A stretch of 64,000 nt of DNA from Lachnospiraceae bacterium (GCA_017518185.1 JAFWWB010000030.1:1-64000); one strand, 5' to 3'; shown: positions 51,744 through 61,894, numbered from the stretch's first letter. Numbers and translations: made by a program. Notes: generated from the sequence alone by a model not told the origin.

Positions 51744-54665
51744 ATGAATACAGAAAATCTTGCAGCTTACAGACTTATCGAAAGACATTATTCGGAGGAT
51801 CTTAAGTCGGAAGCATATCTTCTCGAGCATATAAAGAGCGGTGCGAAGATATGTGTCCTTGAAAATGACGATCCCAATAAGGTGTTCTATATCGCTTTCA
51901 GGACGCCGCCTACGGATTCCACCGGCGTTGCCCATATACTGGAACATTCCGTGCTCTGCGGTTCGAAGAAGTATCCTCTCAAAGATCCCTTTGTGGAACT
52001 GGCCAAGGGCTCACTCAATACTTTCCTTAATGCCATGACCTATCCTGATAAGACGGTATATCCCGTGGCCTCCTGTAATGACCAGGATTTCAAGAATCTC
52101 TGTGACGTCTATATGGATGCGGTGCTGAATCCCAACATAAGGAATGAGGAAAAGATATTCCGCCAGGAGGGCTGGCACTACGAGACTGATGAAAATGATG
52201 AGATCATCTTAAACGGCGTGGTCTACAATGAGATGAAGGGCGTGTTCTCTTCACCGGATGATGTGCTGGCCAGGGAGATCTTTTCATCCCTTTATCCCGA
52301 TACCACCTACGGAGTGGAGAGCGGAGGTGATCCGGAGGTGATCCCCGAGCTTACTTATAAGGCCTTCCTCGATTTCCATGCCAGCTATTACCATCCCGTG
52401 AACTCCTATATCTATCTTTACGGAAATGCGGATATGGAGGAAAGGCTTGCCTGGCTTGACGAGGCTTACCTTAAGGATTATGAACGCATAACGATAGAGT
52501 CACATCCGGGTCTTCAGAAGCCCTTTGAAAAACCGCTGGAGCTCAGAAAGGAGTACCCCGTATCCGAGGGTGAGGGGACGGAGAAGAAGACCTATCTCAG
52601 CTATAACGCCACTGTCTCCACAGTACTGGATCCGGAGCTCTACATCGCTTTCCAGATGATAGATTATGCCCTTGTCGCTGCTGACGGCACGCCGCTTCGG
52701 AAGGCGCTGATAAAAGAAGGCATAGGCACCGAGATACTCTCTACTTATGAGAACGGTATATACCAGCCCTATTACAGCATTGTGGCCAAGAACGCCGATG
52801 AGAGCGACAGGGACAGGTTCCTTGAAGTGGTGGAAAGGGTGCTTAAGCAGGTTTCGGAGGAGGGCTTCGATGAGAAGGCCCTGCTGGCCTGCATCAATTC
52901 CATGGAATTCCATTTCAGGGAAGCGGATACCGGCAGGTATCCCAAGGGACTCATATACGGACTCAAAGCCCTGGACAGCTGGATATACGATTCCGAAAAG
53001 CCGTTTATGCATATCGAACCCCTTGAGCTCTTTGAAAAGCTCAGGAAAAAGATTGGCAGCAGTTATTTTTCAGAGCTTGTGAAGAAGTACCTTATCGATA
53101 ATCCGCATAAGAGCGTGCTGGTGCTGGCGCCGAAGGGCGGACTTACCGCGGAAAAGGACGAAAAGCTCCGTAAGAAGCTGGCAGACTATAAGAAGAGCCT
53201 GAGCCCTGAGGAGTTTGAGAAGCTGAAGGCCGATGCGGAGGCCCTGAAGCTCTACCAGAGCCAGGAGGATGACGAGGAGATCAAGAAGTGCCTTCCCAGG
53301 CTGAAGCGCAGCGATCTCAGAAGAGAGGCGGCGGATTATACCACGGAGGTCACGGAGCTGGCCGGAAGTAAGACGCTCTTCCATGAAAAGGAGAGCAACG
53401 GCATAGTCTACCTTAACCTTTTCTTCTTTATGGACAGCCTGCCCGTAAGGCTTTATCCCTATGCAGGCATGCTCCCCAGGATACTGGGCAGCATGGATAC
53501 CGAAAATCACAGCTATGAAGAGCTGGGCTATGAGACAGACATACATACGGGAAACCTGGGCTTCTCCCTTGATGCCATAGTACGCGGAGAGGACGGGGAC
53601 GATTACAGCAGATATTTCAATGCTTCACTTTATGTGCTGAAGAGTGAGATAGAAAAAGGCGTGGAGCTCCTCGGAGAGACTCTGTTTACCAGCAAACTGG
53701 AAGATAAGGAGAGGCTTAAGGAGATAATAGCGGAGACCAGGTCGGGCAAGGCGGGAGCCATGATGACGGTGGCCCATGGAGTTGCCTACGGCAGGGCTCT
53801 CAGCTATCTTTCAAAGAGGGCGCTGGCAAAGGATTTCACCAACGGTCTTTCGGCTTTCAGATGCCTGGAACGCTGGGAGAAAGAGTTTGACAGCTGCGCC
53901 GATGATATCATAGCAGGTCTTAAGGAGGCCATGAGCTATATCTTTACAAAAGAGAACCTGCTGATAGACGTTACCGGCAGCAGGCAGGAGCTGGAAGCCC
54001 TTAAGGGAAAGCTGGATGTCCTGGTCGGCGGCCTTGGTGATACCACGCCGGCAGCAGAACCCGCAGAGCTTAAGCCCGAGCTGAAGAATGAGGGCTTTAC
54101 CTTCCCCGGACAGATACAGTATGTCTGCAGGGCCGGAAACTTTAAAAAGCACGGACTCGGCTTCACCGGAGCGATGAAGGTGCTGAAGAACATACTTTCC
54201 TACGGCTATCTCTGGAATGAGGTGAGAGTAAAGGGCGGGGCCTACGGCTGTATGCTCATGTTTTCAAGATACGGGGACAGCCACTTCGTATCCTACAGGG
54301 ATCCCAATCTGGAAAAGACCGTGGACGTATTTGAGAAGCTTCCGGAGTATATAAGGGAGTTCACCGCGGATGAGGACCAGATGACGAAATATATAATCGG
54401 TACTCTCAGCGAGACCGATATACCCGATACCCCCAGATCCTTCGGAGAGAAATCCGCGAACCTTTATCTGTCCGGGATCGATAAGGAATACAGGCAGAAG
54501 ATCAGGAACCAGATACTGGATGCCACCGATGCGGATATAAGGGCGCTGGCAGCCCATGTGCAGGCCATACTTGACGATAACGCGCTTTGCGTGGTGGGCA
54601 GCGAGGAGAAGATAAAGGCTTCGGGAGGGCTCTTCATGAACATAGAGAATCTGGTGAACGGCTGA
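51744..54665 (+). CDS. M16C presequence-protease-type metallopeptidase
   Basis: This 973-residue insulinase-family enzyme has the inverted zinc motif in AHILEHSVLCGSKKYPLKDP (His64, Glu67, His68). The distal Glu lies in VVYNEMKGVFSSP. The early segment FLNAMTYPDKTVYPVAS is typical of the PreP/M16C branch. The C-terminal half carries the inactive M16 repeats, with the R/Y pair in NEVRVKGGAYGC. It degrades short peptides inside a closed chamber. GAGGAGG precedes the ATG. The stop overlaps era by one base. Confidence 0.93.
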   Translation: MNTENLAAYRLIERHYSEDLKSEAYLLEHIKSGAKICVLENDDPNKVFYIAFRTPPTDSTGVAHILEHSVLCGSKKYPLKDPFVELAKGSLNTFLNAMTYPDKTVYPVASCNDQDFKNLCDVYMDAVLNPNIRNEEKIFRQEGWHYETDENDEIILNGVVYNEMKGVFSSPDDVLAREIFSSLYPDTTYGVESGGDPEVIPELTYKAFLDFHASYYHPVNSYIYLYGNADMEERLAWLDEAYLKDYERITIESHPGLQKPFEKPLELRKEYPVSEGEGTEKKTYLSYNATVSTVLDPELYIAFQMIDYALVAADGTPLRKALIKEGIGTEILSTYENGIYQPYYSIVAKNADESDRDRFLEVVERVLKQVSEEGFDEKALLACINSMEFHFREADTGRYPKGLIYGLKALDSWIYDSEKPFMHIEPLELFEKLRKKIGSSYFSELVKKYLIDNPHKSVLVLAPKGGLTAEKDEKLRKKLADYKKSLSPEEFEKLKADAEALKLYQSQEDDEEIKKCLPRLKRSDLRREAADYTTEVTELAGSKTLFHEKESNGIVYLNLFFFMDSLPVRLYPYAGMLPRILGSMDTENHSYEELGYETDIHTGNLGFSLDAIVRGEDGDDYSRYFNASLYVLKSEIEKGVELLGETLFTSKLEDKERLKEIIAETRSGKAGAMMTVAHGVAYGRALSYLSKRALAKDFTNGLSAFRCLERWEKEFDSCADDIIAGLKEAMSYIFTKENLLIDVTGSRQELEALKGKLDVLVGGLGDTTPAAEPAELKPELKNEGFTFPGQIQYVCRAGNFKKHGLGFTGAMKVLKNILSYGYLWNEVRVKGGAYGCMLMFSRYGDSHFVSYRDPNLEKTVDVFEKLPEYIREFTADEDQMTKYIIGTLSETDIPDTPRSFGEKSANLYLSGIDKEYRQKIRNQILDATDADIRALAAHVQAILDDNALCVVGSEEKIKASGGLFMNIENLVNG

Positions 54666-55591
54666 TGGAGACGGAAGAAAAAGCTTTGCATACCGGCTTT
54701 GCGGCGCTGGCGGGAAGACCCAATGTGGGGAAATCCACGCTGATGAACACCCTTATCGGTGAGAAGATAGCCATCACCTCACCGAGGCCCCAGACCACCA
54801 GGAACAGGATAAGGACCATCTATACCAGTGAGCGGGGGCAGATAATCTTCGTGGACACTCCGGGCATACATAAGTCGCGGAACCGTCTGGGGGATTACAT
54901 GATGCAGGCCGTGAACCGTTCAGTGGCGGATGCAGATGTGGTGCTGTGGCTGGTGGAGCCCCTGGAGAAGGTGCCGGAGGCGGAGCTTAAGATAGCTGAA
55001 AAGCTTAAGGAGCTTAAGGCGCCGAAGATACTGGTGATCAATAAAACGGATACCGTAAAACCGCCGCAGCTCTTAAAGGTCATAGACGCATATAAGGATC
55101 TGTGCTCTTTTGCAGAGATAGTGCCGGTGTCGGCCCTTAAGGGAGACAATACGGAGGATCTGCTGGACTGCATATTCAGATACCTGCCGGAAGGGCCCAT
55201 GTATTTTGAAGAGGACGAACTGACGGACCAGCCTATGCGGCAGCTGGCGGCGGAACTCATCAGGGAAAAGATCCTGAGGCTTATGGACAAGGAAGTGCCA
55301 CACGGTGTGGCGGTGCTGATAGACAGGATGGAGTACAGGGAAAGCGGCGGAAGGACCATAGTGGACATAGATGCCACCATCGTCTGTGAGAAAGCATCCC
55401 ATAAAGGCATCATCATCGGAAAGGGCGGGTCCATGCTCAAGAGCATAGGCTCGAAGGCCAGACCCGACATGGAGAAGATGCTGGGGGAGCAGGTCAATCT
55501 CAAACTCTACGTAAAGGTAAGGGAGAACTGGAGGGACAATGATCTCTTTGTCTCCAACTTCGGATACAGAAAAGAGGATATAAGTGGCTGA
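54665..55591 (+). CDS. era: GTPase Era
   Basis: This 308-residue protein has G1 GRPNVGKST, the G2 region TSPRPQTTRNRI, G3 DTPGIH, G4 NKTD and G5 SAL. The C-terminal KH domain contains GIIIGKGGSMLKSIGSKAR. Era binds the 3' end of 16S rRNA during 30S assembly. The start is the ATG overlapping the upstream TGA; a longer frame would run into the protease gene. recO follows with an 8-nt overlap. Confidence 0.97.
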   Translation: METEEKALHTGFAALAGRPNVGKSTLMNTLIGEKIAITSPRPQTTRNRIRTIYTSERGQIIFVDTPGIHKSRNRLGDYMMQAVNRSVADADVVLWLVEPLEKVPEAELKIAEKLKELKAPKILVINKTDTVKPPQLLKVIDAYKDLCSFAEIVPVSALKGDNTEDLLDCIFRYLPEGPMYFEEDELTDQPMRQLAAELIREKILRLMDKEVPHGVAVLIDRMEYRESGGRTIVDIDATIVCEKASHKGIIIGKGGSMLKSIGSKARPDMEKMLGEQVNLKLYVKVRENWRDNDLFVSNFGYRKEDISG

Positions 55592-56237
55592 AAGCTTTGA
55601 AACGGGGGGCATGATACTGCGCTCCGAAAGCTACGGTGAATACGACAGGCGGGTGGTGATCCTGAGCGTGGATGCGGGAAAGATCACAGCCTTCGCCAGA
55701 GGGGCCAGACGCCAGTCCAACCGGCTCATGGCTGCCACGGATCTCTTCATATATGCGGATTTCAGACTTTTTCCCGGCAGAAATGCCTACAGCATGACGG
55801 ATGCGGCGGTGAAGAACTACTTCCCGGAGCTCCGCGCCGATTACGAGGCGGTGTTCTTCGGCATGTATTTCCTTGAGGTGATGGAACATTTCACCAGGGA
55901 GAACAACGATGAGCGGGACAACTTAAAGCTCCTGTACCAGGCCTGCCGCGCGATCACCCATCCGGCCTACGACAGGAGGCTTGTGAAGACGGTGTTCGAC
56001 CTGAAGGCCCTGATGCTGCAGGGGAGCTTTCACCGGGATCTGTATGAGACAGGCTATTCGGATACGGCGCGCTATACCCTGGATTTCCTGCTCAGGACTC
56101 CTGCGGAAAAGGTGTTCGGCTTTACCGTGATGGATGAGGTAAAAGGGGAGCTGGAACGTATAGCAGCGGCAGAGAACAGGCTCAGCAATGAGGGGCACAG
56201 ATATAAGAGCGAAGAGATGCTGAAAACTCTTCTGTAA
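55584..56237 (+). CDS. recO: DNA repair protein RecO (short)
   Basis: A GTG start overlaps era by 8 nt; 217 residues, about 25-35 shorter than common RecO. The N-terminal OB fold is clear (GGMILRSESYGEYDRRVVILS, ITAFARGARRQSNRLMAATD) and is followed by the helical domain (YFLEVMEHFTREN). The C-terminal Cys zinc finger present in many RecO proteins is missing. RecO loads RecA onto SSB-covered DNA in the RecFOR pathway. era-recO adjacency is common. Confidence 0.92.
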   Translation: MAESFETGGMILRSESYGEYDRRVVILSVDAGKITAFARGARRQSNRLMAATDLFIYADFRLFPGRNAYSMTDAAVKNYFPELRADYEAVFFGMYFLEVMEHFTRENNDERDNLKLLYQACRAITHPAYDRRLVKTVFDLKALMLQGSFHRDLYETGYSDTARYTLDFLLRTPAEKVFGFTVMDEVKGELERIAAAENRLSNEGHRYKSEEMLKTLL

Positions 56238-56254
56238 AAAATTACATTTTTCTA

Positions 56255-56282
56255 TTGTTATATTTGTAAAATGTGCTAAAAT
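56255..56282 (+). promoter_or_regulatory. Promoter of the 56.3-kb lipoprotein gene
   Basis: TTGTTA (56255-56260), a 16-nt spacer and TAAAAT (56277-56282). Confidence 0.6.
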
Positions 56283-56320
56283 TACCCACGTATATTTATA
56301 GAGAGAAGAATTTTGATGAG

Positions 56321-56917
56321 ATGAAGTTATTCGGTAAGCTGTTTTTTATACTGCTTGCGCTGGTGCCGGTACTGGCTCTGGCGGGCTGTGCGGAGTATTC
56401 GGACGCGGATCCGTTAAAGGATTGTGTCAGGCTCTGCTCCGACGGAAAGCTGGAGGCCGTGCTGGTCAGAGATTTCTCCGGCGGTGATTACGATGAGACG
56501 GGGCTGGTGAGCTTTGTGGAAGAGGAGCTCGCTGCCTTTAATTCTGTTTACGGGGCCGACAGCGTAAGCCTTACAGGGCACAGCGTTAAGGACGGCAGTG
56601 TCAGTGTGGAACTTAAGTTCAGCGGCAGTGAAAGCTTTAACCGCTATATGGGTAGCGAGGTCTTTTACGGCAGTGTGCAGGAGGCCTACGATGCGGGCTA
56701 CAATTTTTCGCAGGCTCTCTCAAAGGCCGGCGATCCCGAGCGCATCATAGGCAAACAGGATCTGATGAACATGGCTGACAAGCGCGTGTTCATACTGAAG
56801 GGCGATATGCGGGTGACGGTTCCCGATGACATAGAGTATTATACCCAGGCCATGAAGGCGGTGGACGCGAAGACGGTGGAGAGCCAGACGACCGGAACAT
56901 ATTTCGTGCTTTACTGA
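56321..56917 (+). CDS. Lipoprotein of unknown function
   Basis: ATG 56321 (KLFGKLFFILLALVPVLALAGC) is chosen because an in-frame ATG at 56273 precedes the predicted transcript start. The 198-residue product has the lipobox LAGC at Cys22. The mature part is acidic, with alternating helices and strands (DGKLEAVLVRDFSGGDYDE, YDAGYNFSQALSKAG). Similar small Lachnospiraceae lipoproteins exist, but I cannot name the family. It is monocistronic. Confidence 0.72.
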   Translation: MKLFGKLFFILLALVPVLALAGCAEYSDADPLKDCVRLCSDGKLEAVLVRDFSGGDYDETGLVSFVEEELAAFNSVYGADSVSLTGHSVKDGSVSVELKFSGSESFNRYMGSEVFYGSVQEAYDAGYNFSQALSKAGDPERIIGKQDLMNMADKRVFILKGDMRVTVPDDIEYYTQAMKAVDAKTVESQTTGTYFVLY

Positions 56918-57002
56918 GGTTTCATCAGTAATGTATGCCGCGGGATACCTTCCCGGGGCTTGAAGGACTATAAAACGGATATCATTTTCTGGAGGAGGAA
57001 CG

Positions 57003-58403
57003 ATGGAAAAAACACTGGACAAGATTAAAAATCTCTGCAAAGGACGCGGTTTTATATATCCGGGTTCCGAGATCTACGGCGGACTGGCCAATACCTGGGA
57101 CTACGGTAACCTGGGTGTGGAGCTGAAGAATAACGTAAAGAAGGCCTGGTGGCAGAAGTTCGTGCAGGAGAACCCCTACAACGTGGGTGTGGACTGCGCG
57201 ATACTCATGAATCCGCAGACCTGGGTAGCCAGCGGACATCTGGGCAGCTTCTCAGATCCCCTCATGGACTGCAAGGAGTGCCATGAGCGCTTCCGTGCCG
57301 ACAAGGTCATAGACGACTGGGCCAGGGAGAACGGTGTTACTCTCGAGAGCAGCGTGGACGGCTGGGACGGCGATAAGATGATGGCTTTCATTAAGGAGAA
57401 CAGCATTCCCTGTCCTTCCTGCGGAAAGCACAACTTCACCGATATCCGCCAGTTCAACCTTATGTTCAAGACCTTCCAGGGTGTTACCGAGGATGCATCC
57501 GCTACGGTTTACCTGCGTCCCGAGACTGCCCAGGGTATATTTGTCAATTTCAGGAACGTGCAGCGTACCTCAAGGAGGAAGATCCCCTTCGGTATCGGCC
57601 AGATAGGAAAGAGCTTCAGGAACGAGATCACTCCCGGAAACTTTACCTTCCGTACCAGGGAGTTTGAGCAGATGGAGCTGGAATTCTTCTGCGAGCCCGG
57701 AACGGATCTGGAGTGGTATGAGTATTGGAAGAAGTTCTGCAAGGACTGGCTGCTCTCCCTCGGCATGAAGGAGGAGGAGCTCCGTTTCAGGGAGCACGAT
57801 CCCGAAGAGCTTGCTTTCTATTCCAAGGGCACCCAGGACATAGAGTATCTCTTCCCCACCATCGGCTGGGGTGAGCTCTGGGGCATCGCGGACCGTACCG
57901 ATTACGACCTTACCCAGCATCAGAACGTGTCCAAGCAGGACATGAGCTATTTTGATGAAGGAAAGAACGAGAAGTACATCCCCTATGTCATCGAGCCTTC
58001 ACTGGGAGCCGACCGTATGGTGCTGGCATTCCTCTGTGCGGCTTACGACGAGGAGAACCTGGGCACCGAGGAGGCACCGGATATAAGGGTGGTGCTCCAT
58101 TTCCATCCTGCCATCGCACCCGTGAAGATCGGCGTGCTGCCTCTTTCCAGGAAGCTGAACGAGGGCGCCGAGAAGATCTTCACACAGCTTTCGAAGAAGT
58201 ATTACTGCGAGTTCGACGACAGAGGAGCCATAGGAAAGCGCTACCGTCGTCAGGACGAGATAGGTACTCCTTTCTGCATCACCTATGACTTTGATTCCGA
58301 AGAGGATCACAAGGTCACGGTCAGGTTCCGTGACAGCATGGAGCAGGAGAGAGTAGCGATAGATGAGCTGGAGGCTTACTTCGCCGATAAGTTCAGTTTC
58401 TGA
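57003..58403 (+). CDS. glyS: Glycine--tRNA ligase (single-chain, alpha2 type)
   Basis: This 466-residue class II synthetase has [20 protein letters not shown] at the N-terminus and [14 protein letters not shown]. Motif 2 is [20 protein letters not shown], and motif 3 is in [33 protein letters not shown] begins the anticodon-binding domain. It charges tRNA-Gly. GGAGGAGG lies 5 nt before the ATG. No T-box features (specifier hairpin, TGGGTGG-like sequence) are seen in the short leader. Confidence 0.97.
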   Translation: MEKTLDKIKNLCKGRGFIYPGSEIYGGLANTWDYGNLGVELKNNVKKAWWQKFVQENPYNVGVDCAILMNPQTWVASGHLGSFSDPLMDCKECHERFRADKVIDDWARENGVTLESSVDGWDGDKMMAFIKENSIPCPSCGKHNFTDIRQFNLMFKTFQGVTEDASATVYLRPETAQGIFVNFRNVQRTSRRKIPFGIGQIGKSFRNEITPGNFTFRTREFEQMELEFFCEPGTDLEWYEYWKKFCKDWLLSLGMKEEELRFREHDPEELAFYSKGTQDIEYLFPTIGWGELWGIADRTDYDLTQHQNVSKQDMSYFDEGKNEKYIPYVIEPSLGADRMVLAFLCAAYDEENLGTEEAPDIRVVLHFHPAIAPVKIGVLPLSRKLNEGAEKIFTQLSKKYYCEFDDRGAIGKRYRRQDEIGTPFCITYDFDSEEDHKVTVRFRDSMEQERVAIDELEAYFADKFSF

Positions 58404-58427
58404 TAAAAAGCGTATCACACGGAACGG

Positions 58428-58456
58428 TTGACAGAAATTCTGAAGTGTGTTAACAT
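58428..58456 (+). promoter_or_regulatory. rpsO promoter
   Basis: TTGACA (58428-58433), a 17-nt spacer and TAACAT (58451-58456). Confidence 0.82.
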
Positions 58457-58462
58457 ATTGAC

Positions 58463-58550
58463 CGTTGTGTAAGTGACCGCATCTGAGCGGAAGGAGTCTC
58501 CGACCGCCGTCCCGGATACGGCCGAATAAATAATACAGGAGGAAAAGAAA
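58463..58550 (+). promoter_or_regulatory. Structured rpsO leader (possible S15 autoregulatory site)
   Basis: The ~88-nt leader contains CCGC-ATCTGA-GCGG, a GGAGTCTCC mini-hairpin with an AAGGAG decoy, and GCCGT-CCCGGAT-ACGGC before the real AGGAGG. S15 represses its own mRNA in several bacteria through unrelated leader structures, so autoregulation is plausible. Confidence 0.5.
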
Positions 58551-58817
58551 ATGATATCTGCAGAAAAGAAGCAGGCCATCATGAAGGAGTTTGCGCGTTC
58601 CGAGGGAGATACCGGTTCACCCGAGGTACAGGTGGCTGTACTGAGCGCCAGGATCGAGGAGCTTACGGCTCATCTCAAGGAGCATCCCCTTGATCACCAT
58701 TCAAGGCGCGGTATGTATATGCTCATAGGTAAGCGCCGCGGACTTCTTGATTATCTGATGCAGAAGGATATCGAGAGATACCGTGCACTTATCGAGAAGC
58801 TCGGACTTCGTAAGTAA
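58551..58817 (+). CDS. rpsO: 30S ribosomal protein S15
   Basis: This 88-residue protein matches S15 over its whole length: [40 protein letters not shown] and [14 protein letters not shown]. It binds the central domain of 16S rRNA. rpsO-pnp order is conserved across bacteria. Confidence 0.98.
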   Translation: MISAEKKQAIMKEFARSEGDTGSPEVQVAVLSARIEELTAHLKEHPLDHHSRRGMYMLIGKRRGLLDYLMQKDIERYRALIEKLGLRK

Positions 58818-58826
58818 GGAAAAATG

Positions 58827-58866
58827 ATCGGATAGGGGGTGCAGTCCTGCCCCTATCCGATTTTTC
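58827..58866 (+). terminator. rpsO terminator
   Basis: ATCGGATAGGGG ... CCCCTATCCGAT with an 11-nt loop, followed by TTTTT. Confidence 0.92.
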
Positions 58867-58870
58867 TGAA

Positions 58871-58946
58871 GGAAAGATCGTCAGCGAGACCACTGAATAA
58901 TGCTGCCGGGCGCAGCATTGCTCAGTGTTTTCGGGGCCTTCTTTCC
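58871..58946 (+). promoter_or_regulatory. Nested hairpin in the pnp leader
   Basis: GGAAAGA (58871-58877) pairs with TCTTTCC (58940-58946). Within it, CACTGA pairs with TCAGTG and ATGCTGC with GCAGCAT around a CGGGC loop. In E. coli a pnp leader hairpin cut by RNase III lets PNPase limit its own synthesis; a similar role here is inference. Confidence 0.55.
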
Positions 58947-59009
58947 GGAGGAGTAACACAGGCAGGTCGGAAGACCTTTATTTGGCTAAAGCCAGGAAAG
59001 AGAGGCAAC

Positions 59010-61106
59010 ATGTACAAAACTTACAGCATTGAGATCGGAGGGCGTACGCTTTCCGTGGACATCGGAAGGGTATCTGCCCAGGCAAACGGTGCGGCATTCA
59101 TGCATTACGGGGACACTACGGTGCTCTCCACTGCTACTGCATCCGAGAAGCCCAGGGACGGCATAGATTTCTTCCCGCTGTCCGTTGAATATGAAGAGAA
59201 GATGTATTCCGTGGGAAAGATCCCCGGAGGCTTCAATAAGAGGGAGGGTAAGGCTAGCGAGAATGCAGTGCTCACCAGCCGTGTCATAGACAGACCCATG
59301 CGTCCTCTCTTCCCCAAGGATTACCGCAATGACGTGACCCTTGACAACCTGGTGATGAGCGTGGATCCCGACTGCCGTCCCGAGCTGGTGGCAATGCTGG
59401 GAAGCGCGATCGCTACCTGCATATCCGACATACCTTTCGACGGCCCCTGCGCAATGACCCAGATGGGCATGATCGACGGCAACCTCATCGTGAACCCTAC
59501 CCAGCAGCAGTGGAAGGAAGGTGACCTTAAGCTTACCGTGGCTTCCACTGCACAGAAGGTCATCATGATCGAGGCAGGCGCCAACGAGATACCCGAGTCA
59601 AAGATGCTGGAGGCTATCTACACCGCGCATGACGTTAACCAGAAGATAATCGCCTGGATCAACGACATGGTGGCAGAGGTGGGCAAGCCCAAGCACAGCT
59701 ATGAGAGCTGCGCTATACCCCAGGAGCTCTTCGATAAGATGAAGGAAGTGGTGCCTCCCGCAGAGATGGAGGTGGCTGTATTCACCGACGAGAAGCAGAA
59801 GAGAGAGGCCAATATCTCCGCTATCAGAGACAGGCTCGAGGCTGCCCTTGAGGGCAACGACGAGTGGCTGGCCATCCTTGGCGAGGCCCTTTACCAGTAT
59901 GAGAAGAAGACCGTGCGCAAGATGATCCTCAAGGATCACAAGCGTCCCGACGGCAGAGAGCTTACCCAGATAAGGAAGCTGGCAGCCGAGGTGGACATCA
60001 TCCCCAGGGTCCACGGTTCTGCAATGTTCACCAGAGGACAGACCCAGATCTGCAACGTTACCACACTTGCGCCTCTTTCCGAGGCTCAGAAGGTGGACGG
60101 CCTGGATGACAATGTAAAGCTTAAGAGATACATACATCATTACAACTTCCCTTCCTATTCCGTAGGTGAGACCAAGGTCAGCCGCGGCCCCGGAAGAAGA
60201 GAGATAGGCCACGGAGCCCTGGCAGAGAGAGCACTGCTCCCGGTACTTCCCAGCGAGGAGGATTTCCCTTACGCTATCCGTACAGTCAGCGAGACCTTTG
60301 AGTCCAACGGTTCCACCTCCATGGCGTCCACCTGTGCATCCTGTATGTCACTGATGGCAGCCGGTGTACCTATCAAAAAGATGGTGGCAGGTATCTCCTG
60401 CGGCCTTGTTACCGGCGATACCGATGACGATTTCGTGCTCCTTACCGATATCCAGGGCCTGGAGGATTTCTTCGGCGATATGGACTTCAAGGTGACCGGT
60501 ACCGTGGACGGCATCACTGCCATCCAGATGGATATAAAGATCCACGGTCTTACCAGACCCATCGTTGAGGGCGCTATCGCAAGATGCCGCGATGCAAGAC
60601 TCTTCATCATGGAGAACTGCATGAAGCCCGCTATCGCAGAGCCCAGAGCTACCGTTAACGAGTATGCTCCCAAGATCATCCAGATCAGCATCGATCCCGA
60701 GAAGATCGGCGATGTTGTTGGCCAGAGAGGCAAGACCATCAACGAGATCATCGCCCGCACCGGCGTTAAGATCGACATCACCGATGACGGCGCCGTCAGC
60801 GTATGCGGCACCGATCCCGCTGCTATGGATCAGGCTGTCAAGATGATCGAGACCATAGTCACCGAGTTTGAGGAAGGCCAGGTCTTCGCAGGCAAGGTCG
60901 TAAGCATCAAGGACTTCGGCGCATTCGTGGAGTTCGCTCCCGGCAAGGAAGGCATGGTGCACATCTCACGTATAGCAAACCGCCGCATCGACAAGGTGGA
61001 GGATGTGCTGAGCGTGGGAGATGACGTTAAGGTCATCTGCCTCGGAAAGGATCCCAAGAATCCCGGAAGGTATACCTTCTCCATGAAGGACTGCCCCCAG
61101 GAGTAA
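59010..61106 (+). CDS. pnp: Polyribonucleotide nucleotidyltransferase
   Basis: ATG 59010 (YKTYSIEIGGRTLSVDIG) gives 698 residues, the family norm; upstream in-frame codons lie in the structured leader. There are two RNase PH domains (IPGGFNKREGKASE, RPMRPLFP; VHGSAMFTRGQTQ, SPSEEDFP-like region, SGSTSMAS-like loop as SNGSTSMAST). A KH domain (VVGQRGKTINEII) and an S1 domain (GKVVSIKDFGAFVEFAPGKE) follow. It degrades RNA 3'-5' using phosphate. Confidence 0.98.
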   Translation: MYKTYSIEIGGRTLSVDIGRVSAQANGAAFMHYGDTTVLSTATASEKPRDGIDFFPLSVEYEEKMYSVGKIPGGFNKREGKASENAVLTSRVIDRPMRPLFPKDYRNDVTLDNLVMSVDPDCRPELVAMLGSAIATCISDIPFDGPCAMTQMGMIDGNLIVNPTQQQWKEGDLKLTVASTAQKVIMIEAGANEIPESKMLEAIYTAHDVNQKIIAWINDMVAEVGKPKHSYESCAIPQELFDKMKEVVPPAEMEVAVFTDEKQKREANISAIRDRLEAALEGNDEWLAILGEALYQYEKKTVRKMILKDHKRPDGRELTQIRKLAAEVDIIPRVHGSAMFTRGQTQICNVTTLAPLSEAQKVDGLDDNVKLKRYIHHYNFPSYSVGETKVSRGPGRREIGHGALAERALLPVLPSEEDFPYAIRTVSETFESNGSTSMASTCASCMSLMAAGVPIKKMVAGISCGLVTGDTDDDFVLLTDIQGLEDFFGDMDFKVTGTVDGITAIQMDIKIHGLTRPIVEGAIARCRDARLFIMENCMKPAIAEPRATVNEYAPKIIQISIDPEKIGDVVGQRGKTINEIIARTGVKIDITDDGAVSVCGTDPAAMDQAVKMIETIVTEFEEGQVFAGKVVSIKDFGAFVEFAPGKEGMVHISRIANRRIDKVEDVLSVGDDVKVICLGKDPKNPGRYTFSMKDCPQE

Positions 61107-61132
61107 CGGGCTGATTTGAAAGAAAACATGAG

Positions 61133-61159
61133 GGACGGCTCTTAAGGGCCGTTCCTTTT
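61133..61159 (+). terminator. pnp terminator
   Basis: GGACGGC...GCCGTTCC stem (one unpaired base) followed by TTTTC. Confidence 0.8.
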
Positions 61160-61172
61160 CTTGAAAAAACAC

Positions 61173-61201
61173 TTGAAATATTCCGGGCTATCATGTATAG
61201 T
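61173..61201 (+). promoter_or_regulatory. efp promoter
   Basis: TTGAAA (61173-61178), a 17-nt spacer ending in TG and TATAGT (61196-61201): an extended -10. Confidence 0.78.
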
Positions 61202-61243
61202 ATACGGGTATTGTCGCATTGAAAAATCAGGAGGACGTTAGAG

Positions 61244-61801
61244 ATGATTTCTGCAGGTGATTTCAGAAATGGTATGACTATTGAGCTGGATAACAGCGTA
61301 TACCAGATAATCGAATTTCAGCATGTTAAGCCCGGAAAGGGTGCCGCTTTCGTAAGGACCAAGCTTAAGGATATCAAGAACGGCGGCGTGGTGGAGAGAA
61401 CCTTCAGACCCACCGAGAAGTGCCCGCAGGCGCGTATCGACAGAAAAGAGATGCAGTATCTGTATTCGGACGGCGATCTTTACAACTTCATGGATACCGA
61501 GAACTATGAGCAGATAGCTCTTAATTCCGATGCTATCGGCGATACTCTCAAGTTCGTGAAGGAAAATGATATGGTAAAGATCCTTTCCCACAACGGATCT
61601 GTTTTCGCTATAGAGCCCCCTCTGTTTGTGGAGCTTGACGTTACCGATACCGAGCCCGGCTTCAAGGGTGATACGGCTACCGGCGCATCCAAGCCCGCTA
61701 CTGTAGAGACCGGTGCACAGGTGTCTGTTCCCCTCTTCGTTGAGGTGGGTGACAAGATCAAGATCGACACCAGAACAGGCGAGTATCTCAGCAGGGTATA
61801 A
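61244..61801 (+). CDS. efp: Translation elongation factor P
   Basis: This 185-residue three-domain protein has [20 protein letters not shown], with the Lys of the domain I loop that contacts the P-site t[18 protein letters not shown] and [20 protein letters not shown] are also present. It relieves ribosome stalling at polyproline. AGGAGG precedes the ATG. It is monocistronic. Confidence 0.97.
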   Translation: MISAGDFRNGMTIELDNSVYQIIEFQHVKPGKGAAFVRTKLKDIKNGGVVERTFRPTEKCPQARIDRKEMQYLYSDGDLYNFMDTENYEQIALNSDAIGDTLKFVKENDMVKILSHNGSVFAIEPPLFVELDVTDTEPGFKGDTATGASKPATVETGAQVSVPLFVEVGDKIKIDTRTGEYLSRV

Positions 61802-61835
61802 GCCGGATCATCTGATCTTTCATACAGGAAGATGT

Positions 61836-61868
61836 AAGACAATGCAGGTAACTGTGTTGTCTTTTTTT
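61836..61868 (+). terminator. efp terminator
   Basis: AAGACAA...TTGTCTT-type stem with an ~19-nt loop, ending in a T7 run. Confidence 0.75.
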
Positions 61869-61894
61869 GTATTAAAATTCAGGAGGAAGGATCT

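Noticed and set aside
56918-57002. T-box riboswitch before glyS
   Set aside because: The leader is too short and lacks a specifier hairpin, T-box sequence and terminator/antiterminator pair.
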